Shown: piece by piece, positions 10,718 through 14,344 of the stretch
Position numbering within the stretch: position 1 is the stretch's first letter
How the letters are laid out: every line of letters starts with the position of its first letter
Assembly: GCA_934096025.1 (NCBI GenBank)
Contig: CAKOLP010000010.1
Location: 1 to 14,344, forward strand
DNA length: 14,344 nucleotides
From: an uncultured Bacilli bacterium
GTDB taxonomy: Bacteria; Bacillota_I; Bacilli_A; RF39; UBA660
Direction of reading: 5' to 3'
Notes under the pieces: generated by a model
Seen by the model: only the letters and a program-made list of their open reading frames with translations
Database searches by the model: none
What the model was told of the DNA's origin: nothing
Made by a program: the position numbers and the translations under genes

Positions 10718-11956
10718 ATGAAAAAGAAAGTAGTTTTATTTGTACTTATTTTAGCAATTGTGATTGGTTTTTGTTTTATAAAAAAAGATAGTAAGGAAAC
10801 TATATTTGTTGATAACTCGAAAGATAATAACAATTTGTTATCTATGTTGTTGGAAACAGAAGAAAATAGTGGGAAATATGAAGAAGTCACTAGAAGTGAG
10901 TGGCCAACTGAGGGTTATGTATTTAATACTACATTATCGCGTTGTGAAAATGGGGGTAACTTAAGTTGGGATAATGAAAAAAAGATTGTAATTATGGATA
11001 GTGACAGTAGTGATAAGTGTTATGTTTATTTTGATAGATTAATTAGTATTGCTGAATATGTTAAATATTTGTATACGGGAATTCAAGGAGAAAATAATTT
11101 ATATTTGCATGATGATACATTGGAAAATGGAGCTGGTGATGGAAGTTATAGATATGCTGGAGCAAGTGATTCAACAAATAATTTTGTATGTTTTGGATAT
11201 GACTCAACAGATGGAACTTGTCCCTCAGATAATCTATATAGAATAATTGGGGTGTTTGGTGATAATGTTAAATTGATAAAATATGATTATGCAACAGACA
11301 CTTTACTTGGAAAAAATGGAGATTATGATAATACTTATTCTGGACATGGTTGGTCAGGTACTTCGGCTGGAACAAGTTTAGGAAGTAATACAAAAGAGAA
11401 AATAGGTGTTTATTCTTGGAATGGTAAAGCACAAGGTACATACTCAAATATATGGGGTACAAGTTTATTAAATAAAATAAATTTAAATTCTGAGTATTTA
11501 AATAATATTGGAACGACGTGGAGTAATAAAATAGCAATAACAACATGGAAAGTCGGGGGAAATACAACTTCAAATATACATGGTACTACTGTATTAAATA
11601 CTTATAAAAATGAAATAATATCTCCAGCTACCGATTCAACTGTTAGTGCAAAAGTTGGTTTAATGTATGTAAGTGATTATGGGTATGCGGCAGAACCAAG
11701 TATTTGGACAATCAATCTTAACGCTTATAAAAGTGCAGACGTAGTTGAATTAAATTGGATGTATATGGGACTTATTGAATGGACAATTACTCCTGATTCT
11801 GACACAACAAATTGGGTATATAGCGTGCGTTATGAGGGTGAAGTGAATTTAACACAAAGTTTTACTTTAGCTGTTCGACCAGTTTTTTATTTAGAATCTT
11901 CGGTTAATTATGTTTCTGGTAATGGAACTAAGGATATGCCTTATATTATTGATTAA
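10718..11956 (+). CDS. Membrane-anchored surface protein, cassette 2 (paralogue of the gene at 1318)
   Basis: This 412-residue protein has the same length and plan as the cassette 1 protein. It has an N-terminal hydrophobic helix after MKKK (about residues 4-21). Shared stretches include LSM(M/L)LE, TTLSxCENGG, LSWDxEKKIV, SSDKCYVYFD, NNFVCFGYDS, CPSDNLYRIIGVFG, TTWKVGGNT, AKVGLMYVSDYGYAA and RPVFYLES. The two differ most in the N-terminal linker, in the middle (Gly/Ser-rich), and between DYGYAA and RPVFYLES. The ATG at 10718 is preferred: GGAGG (10709-10713) precedes it; an in-frame TTG at 10694 lies within operator copy 3. Extracellular location is inferred from the membrane anchor and paired cysteines. 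The function is not known; a lectin-like or other ligand-binding tail is possible. Confidence 0.82.
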   Translation: MKKKVVLFVLILAIVIGFCFIKKDSKETIFVDNSKDNNNLLSMLLETEENSGKYEEVTRSEWPTEGYVFNTTLSRCENGGNLSWDNEKKIVIMDSDSSDKCYVYFDRLISIAEYVKYLYTGIQGENNLYLHDDTLENGAGDGSYRYAGASDSTNNFVCFGYDSTDGTCPSDNLYRIIGVFGDNVKLIKYDYATDTLLGKNGDYDNTYSGHGWSGTSAGTSLGSNTKEKIGVYSWNGKAQGTYSNIWGTSLLNKINLNSEYLNNIGTTWSNKIAITTWKVGGNTTSNIHGTTVLNTYKNEIISPATDSTVSAKVGLMYVSDYGYAAEPSIWTINLNAYKSADVVELNWMYMGLIEWTITPDSDTTNWVYSVRYEGEVNLTQSFTLAVRPVFYLESSVNYVSGNGTKDMPYIID

Positions 11957-11959
11957 AAA

Positions 11960-11996
11960 AATACTTCAGTTTATTTTTGGGCTGAAGTATTTTTTT
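11960..11996. terminator. Bidirectional terminator between surface gene 2 and the flippase gene
   Basis: A perfect 10-bp stem AATACTTCAG (11960-11969) / CTGAAGTATT (11982-11991) with T run on the right and A run on the left, so it works for both convergent genes. The flippase stop codon lies in the loop and its last codons form the right arm. Confidence 0.88.
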
Positions 11997-13596
11997 GTTT
12001 TAGTTTTTTGGATATTTTGTCACCGATTAGTTGTTTTAATAAATCTTTATTCATTAAATAATATATTATTAAGCAGGTTATTCCTATTATGGCAAGAGCT
12101 AGAAGCATAGGTAGTTTGCCGGTTATATTATTGAATATTATAGGTCTTATGATTAAGCATAAAGCTACTAGTATAATGATTGATAGACATAGTTTTGGGA
12201 GTGATTGAATGGTTTTTTTGTAACTAAAGTTATATTTTTCATATAGAGTTATTAGTGGTATAGCCAGTGATAAGATATATCCGATTGTAGTTGCTAATAT
12301 GGCGCCATAAAATGGATATATATTTAGTTTGTTAAATAAAAATATTAAAGGTATATCTAGTATTGTTTTAGTGATTAATCCGGTTGCGCATGATATATAT
12401 ATTAATTTAGTTTTTGATAGGCCTTGTAAAGCACTACATATCATGATATATGCTGAATCTAGAATTGCAAGAAGTATTGTATATTTGAAAATTAGGGGGC
12501 CGTAGAAACTTTCACCATAAAAGATTGTCCATACTGGTTTAGAAAATATACTTAAAAAGATAGAAAAAGGTAAAATAATATATAAAAGTACTTCAAGAGT
12601 CTTATTAAATTCATTATTTACGGCTTTCATGTCATTTTTTGTATATGATTCTACGATTGTAGGAATGAGACTTATGACTAAACCTGTTGCAATAGCAGTT
12701 ACTACACTTACAAGTTTGCTTCCCCATGTAGTGAATACTGAGGAAATTGTCTCAATGTCATTAGCAGGATATCCTATCCAGTTTAAGCCTTTTATTACTA
12801 AAATCATATCTACTGAGTTATAAATAGAGTTGGCAACATTTATTATTATAAATGGAATACAGTAACCAATTAGTTTTTTTAGAATAGCTTTTTTTTCTTC
12901 TTTGGATACTTCTTCGTATGGTACAAATAATTTATCTTTGATTTTTCGAGTTTTTAAAAGTAAATATAAATAAGAAACAAGGGCTCCGGCACAAGCTCCG
13001 AATACTGCTATTCCTACAGCTTCGGAAATACGTAAATTAAATACTTTTAAAGCTAAGTAAGATCCGATGATAATTACTAAAACTCTAACTAATTGTTCGA
13101 TTACTTGACCGATTGAGGGAGCAGAAATGTATCTGTGTCCTTGAAGATATCCTCTTAAAATGCTTAATATTGGTACTATTAATAAAGCAAAAGAAACACA
13201 TTTTATAACAAATGCTACATCACTAATGGAATTACCTCCGGTTAGGTCACCTACAATAGCAGTCGCTATTAAATTGGCACCAAAAAAACAGATGCAAAAA
13301 GAAATAAGAGAAAATATCCTAATGATTTTCTGAGAATATTTAAACATATAGGTTTTTTCTTTGTCTTTATGAAGTGTATTGTATTCACTGGTTATTTTAC
13401 TTATAGCAAGAGGAATTCCAGCTGATGATATTATTAAAAAGAAATTATATATGTTGTAAGCATATCCGTATAAGGAACCACCGTTTTCTCCGATAATTCG
13501 ATAAAATGGTATGACATAAAGTACTCCGAGTATTTTGGAAAGGATTATAGCAATTGTAGCTATCATAGCCCCTTCCATGAATTCATTTTTTTTCAA
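11971..13596 (-). CDS. MurJ/SpoVB-family lipid flippase (MOP superfamily)
   Basis: A 541-residue polytopic membrane protein with about 14 hydrophobic segments. The N-terminus, MIATIAIILSKILGVLYVIP followed by FYRIIGENGGSLYGYAYNIY, matches the Bacillota polysaccharide-biosynthesis flippases (YtgP/MurJ, SpoVB, YabM). Such proteins move lipid-linked precursors, for example lipid II, across the membrane for wall or spore cortex synthesis. The length is closest to YtgP (about 544 residues) rather than SpoVB (about 518), so the vegetative MurJ role is slightly favoured, but the subgroup cannot be settled by eye. The start is TTG, supported by AGGAGG (complement of 13605-13610) eight bases upstream. 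The promoter TTGCAA-17-TATAAT lies just before. The gene is convergent with surface gene 2 and divergent from ftsE. Confidence 0.88.
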   Translation of the reverse strand: MKKNEFMEGAMIATIAIILSKILGVLYVIPFYRIIGENGGSLYGYAYNIYNFFLIISSAGIPLAISKITSEYNTLHKDKEKTYMFKYSQKIIRIFSLISFCICFFGANLIATAIVGDLTGGNSISDVAFVIKCVSFALLIVPILSILRGYLQGHRYISAPSIGQVIEQLVRVLVIIIGSYLALKVFNLRISEAVGIAVFGACAGALVSYLYLLLKTRKIKDKLFVPYEEVSKEEKKAILKKLIGYCIPFIIINVANSIYNSVDMILVIKGLNWIGYPANDIETISSVFTTWGSKLVSVVTAIATGLVISLIPTIVESYTKNDMKAVNNEFNKTLEVLLYIILPFSIFLSIFSKPVWTIFYGESFYGPLIFKYTILLAILDSAYIMICSALQGLSKTKLIYISCATGLITKTILDIPLIFLFNKLNIYPFYGAILATTIGYILSLAIPLITLYEKYNFSYKKTIQSLPKLCLSIIILVALCLIIRPIIFNNITGKLPMLLALAIIGITCLIIYYLMNKDLLKQLIGDKISKKLKQKNTSAQK

Positions 13597-13620
13597 TTAT
13601 AATTCCTCCTAGATATATTA

Positions 13621-13649
13621 ATTATAGTAAATTAAAAGTTTTCTTGCAA
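13621..13649 (-). promoter_or_regulatory. Promoter of the flippase gene
   Basis: On the minus strand TTGCAA (13649-13644), a 17-base spacer and a perfect TATAAT (13626-13621) precede the AGGAGG site. Confidence 0.7.
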
Positions 13650-13709
13650 TAAAAGTTATTTAGAAAGTGTCAAATAAAATAATTTATTATTTATAAATAT
13701 TTTAAGGAA

Positions 13710-13718
13710 TGTTATACT
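13710..13718 (+). promoter_or_regulatory. Extended -10 promoter of ftsE
   Basis: TGTTATACT (13710-13718) lies 17 bases before the ATG, with a weak -35 (TTTATA, 13690-13695). The leader is very short; GGAGG (13725-13729) precedes the ATG by six bases. Confidence 0.55.
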
Positions 13719-13735
13719 TATAGTGGAGGTTCCTA

Positions 13736-14344
13736 ATGAAGTTTATAGAAGTAAAAAATGTAAATAAAACTTATAAAAATGGTATTACAGCAATTGCTGA
13801 TTTAAATGTTGGGATAACTAAAGGGGAATTTGTCTTTGTTATAGGGCTTACTGCAAGTGGGAAGTCAACATTTATAAAAATGCTTTATAGAGAAGAAAAG
13901 CCAACTAGTGGAACTGTTTTTGTTGGGGGATTGAATGTTGGGAAGCTTAAAAATAGAAAGGTATATAAATTAAGAAGAAAGATAGGTATTGTTTTTCAAG
14001 ATTTTAAGTTATTACCAAAGTTAACTGTGTATGAAAATGTAGCTTTTGCTTTAGAATGTGTTGGAATGAAAGGGAGTGAAATTAGACCTTTAGTTTTAAA
14101 TGCTTTGGAAAGAGTAGGATTAAAAGAAAAGGTGAGGTCTTTTCCTGGGGAACTTTCAGGTGGAGAACAACAAAGAGTTTGTATAGCAAGAGCAATTGTT
14201 AATAAGCCAAAGTTATTAATTTGTGATGAACCTACGGGTAATTTAGATCCTAAGACTAGTAAAGAGATTATGGAAGTTATTGATAGGATAAATAAAGAAT
14301 TGGGGACTACGATTATTATGGCTACGCATGATAAAGATATAGTA
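13736..14344 (+). CDS. ftsE: Cell division ATP-binding protein FtsE (partial, C-terminus outside)
   Basis: 203 codons are visible and the frame runs off the right edge. The ABC ATPase motifs are complete up to the H-loop: Walker A GLTASGKST (with Leu where Pro is common), the Q-loop VVFQDF-type VFQDFKLLPKLTVYENVAFAL, the signature LSGGEQQRVCIARAIV, Walker B LLICDEPTGNLDP, and ATHD. The FKLLPKLTVYENVAFAL stretch and MLYREEKPTSG are typical of FtsE rather than of MacB/LolD. FtsE pairs with the membrane protein FtsX to control septal or lateral wall hydrolases (CwlO-type through PcsB/CwlO in Gram-positives). ftsX is expected next but lies beyond the window. The ATG has GGAGG six bases upstream. 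Confidence 0.93.
   Translation, partial: MKFIEVKNVNKTYKNGITAIADLNVGITKGEFVFVIGLTASGKSTFIKMLYREEKPTSGTVFVGGLNVGKLKNRKVYKLRRKIGIVFQDFKLLPKLTVYENVAFALECVGMKGSEIRPLVLNALERVGLKEKVRSFPGELSGGEQQRVCIARAIVNKPKLLICDEPTGNLDPKTSKEIMEVIDRINKELGTTIIMATHDKDIV

Noticed and set aside
10504..10890. Minus-strand frame across the cassette 2 promoter region
   Set aside because: It would cover the triple operator and part of two genes in another frame, with no ribosome binding site or recognisable domain.
11268..11573. Minus-strand open frame inside surface gene 2
   Set aside because: Low-complexity Leu/Tyr-rich product opposite a gene whose paralogue proves the plus-strand frame; the equivalent frame is not evident in cassette 1.
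10718..11956. Diversity-generating retroelement target with template repeat in this window
   Set aside because: No reverse transcriptase gene and no near-copy of the variable segment in an intergenic position; the two paralogues differ throughout at silent sites as well.
13668..13673. TTGACA on the minus strand upstream of the flippase gene
   Set aside because: No -10-like hexamer lies 16-18 bases downstream (ATTGCA there); the TTGCAA-17-TATAAT pair nearer the gene is better.

Overview
The window comes from a low-GC Gram-positive bacterium (Bacillota, class Bacilli in the broad sense). The evidence is very AT-rich DNA, strong AGGAGG-type ribosome binding sites, frequent TTG starts, and a gene order that follows the Bacillus subtilis metS-yabD-yabE-ksgA-yabG-veg-spoVG / yabP-yabQ-divIC block. 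Tryptophan is read from TGG and TGA ends genes, so this is the standard bacterial code and not the Mycoplasma code. The lineage is probably an uncultured gut Bacilli group, but that is inferred from style and not proven here.

Layout. 1-950: the end of metG, overlapped by tatD. 967-2556: cassette 1, an XRE-type repressor (minus strand) back to back with a membrane-anchored surface protein of about 412 residues (plus strand). 2627-6789: the conserved block, namely a 3D-domain cell-wall protein, rsmA, sporulation protease yabG, veg, spoVG, an unrecognised 144-residue gene with its own promoter and terminator, then yabP, yabQ and divIC. rnmV (between yabE and ksgA) and sspF-ispE-purR-yabJ (between veg and spoVG), which occupy these places in B. 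subtilis, are absent. 6773-7363: clpP on the minus strand, overlapping the 3' end of divIC. 7501-10141: a large nucleoside kinase overlapping gapA. 10142-10376: a gene-free stretch with four spaced direct repeats. 10377-11956: cassette 2, again an XRE-type repressor divergent from a paralogue of the surface protein. 11971-13596: a MurJ/SpoVB-family flippase on the minus strand. 13736-end: the start of ftsE.

How the genes work together. Most of the window is core cell-envelope, division and spore biology: FtsE and DivIC (division), MurJ-like flippase and 3D protein (wall), YabG, YabP, YabQ and SpoVG (endospore formation). Retention of yabG, yabP and yabQ argues that the organism makes, or recently made, endospores.

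The less ordinary content is the pair of regulator/surface-protein cassettes set into this core. Their surface proteins are clear paralogues, with a conserved body and a divergent segment before a conserved RPVFYLES motif. Their repressors are clearly different in sequence, and the operators differ too: a 12-bp palindrome in cassette 1, and three 19-bp sites of form ATACAA-N7-TTGTAT in cassette 2, arranged over a divergent promoter like a phage switch. Also worth attention are the clpP leader, where a strong ribosome binding site sits 45 bases from the start codon with a perfect 9-bp hairpin in between, and the 23-bp-spaced direct repeats downstream of cassette 2's repressor.
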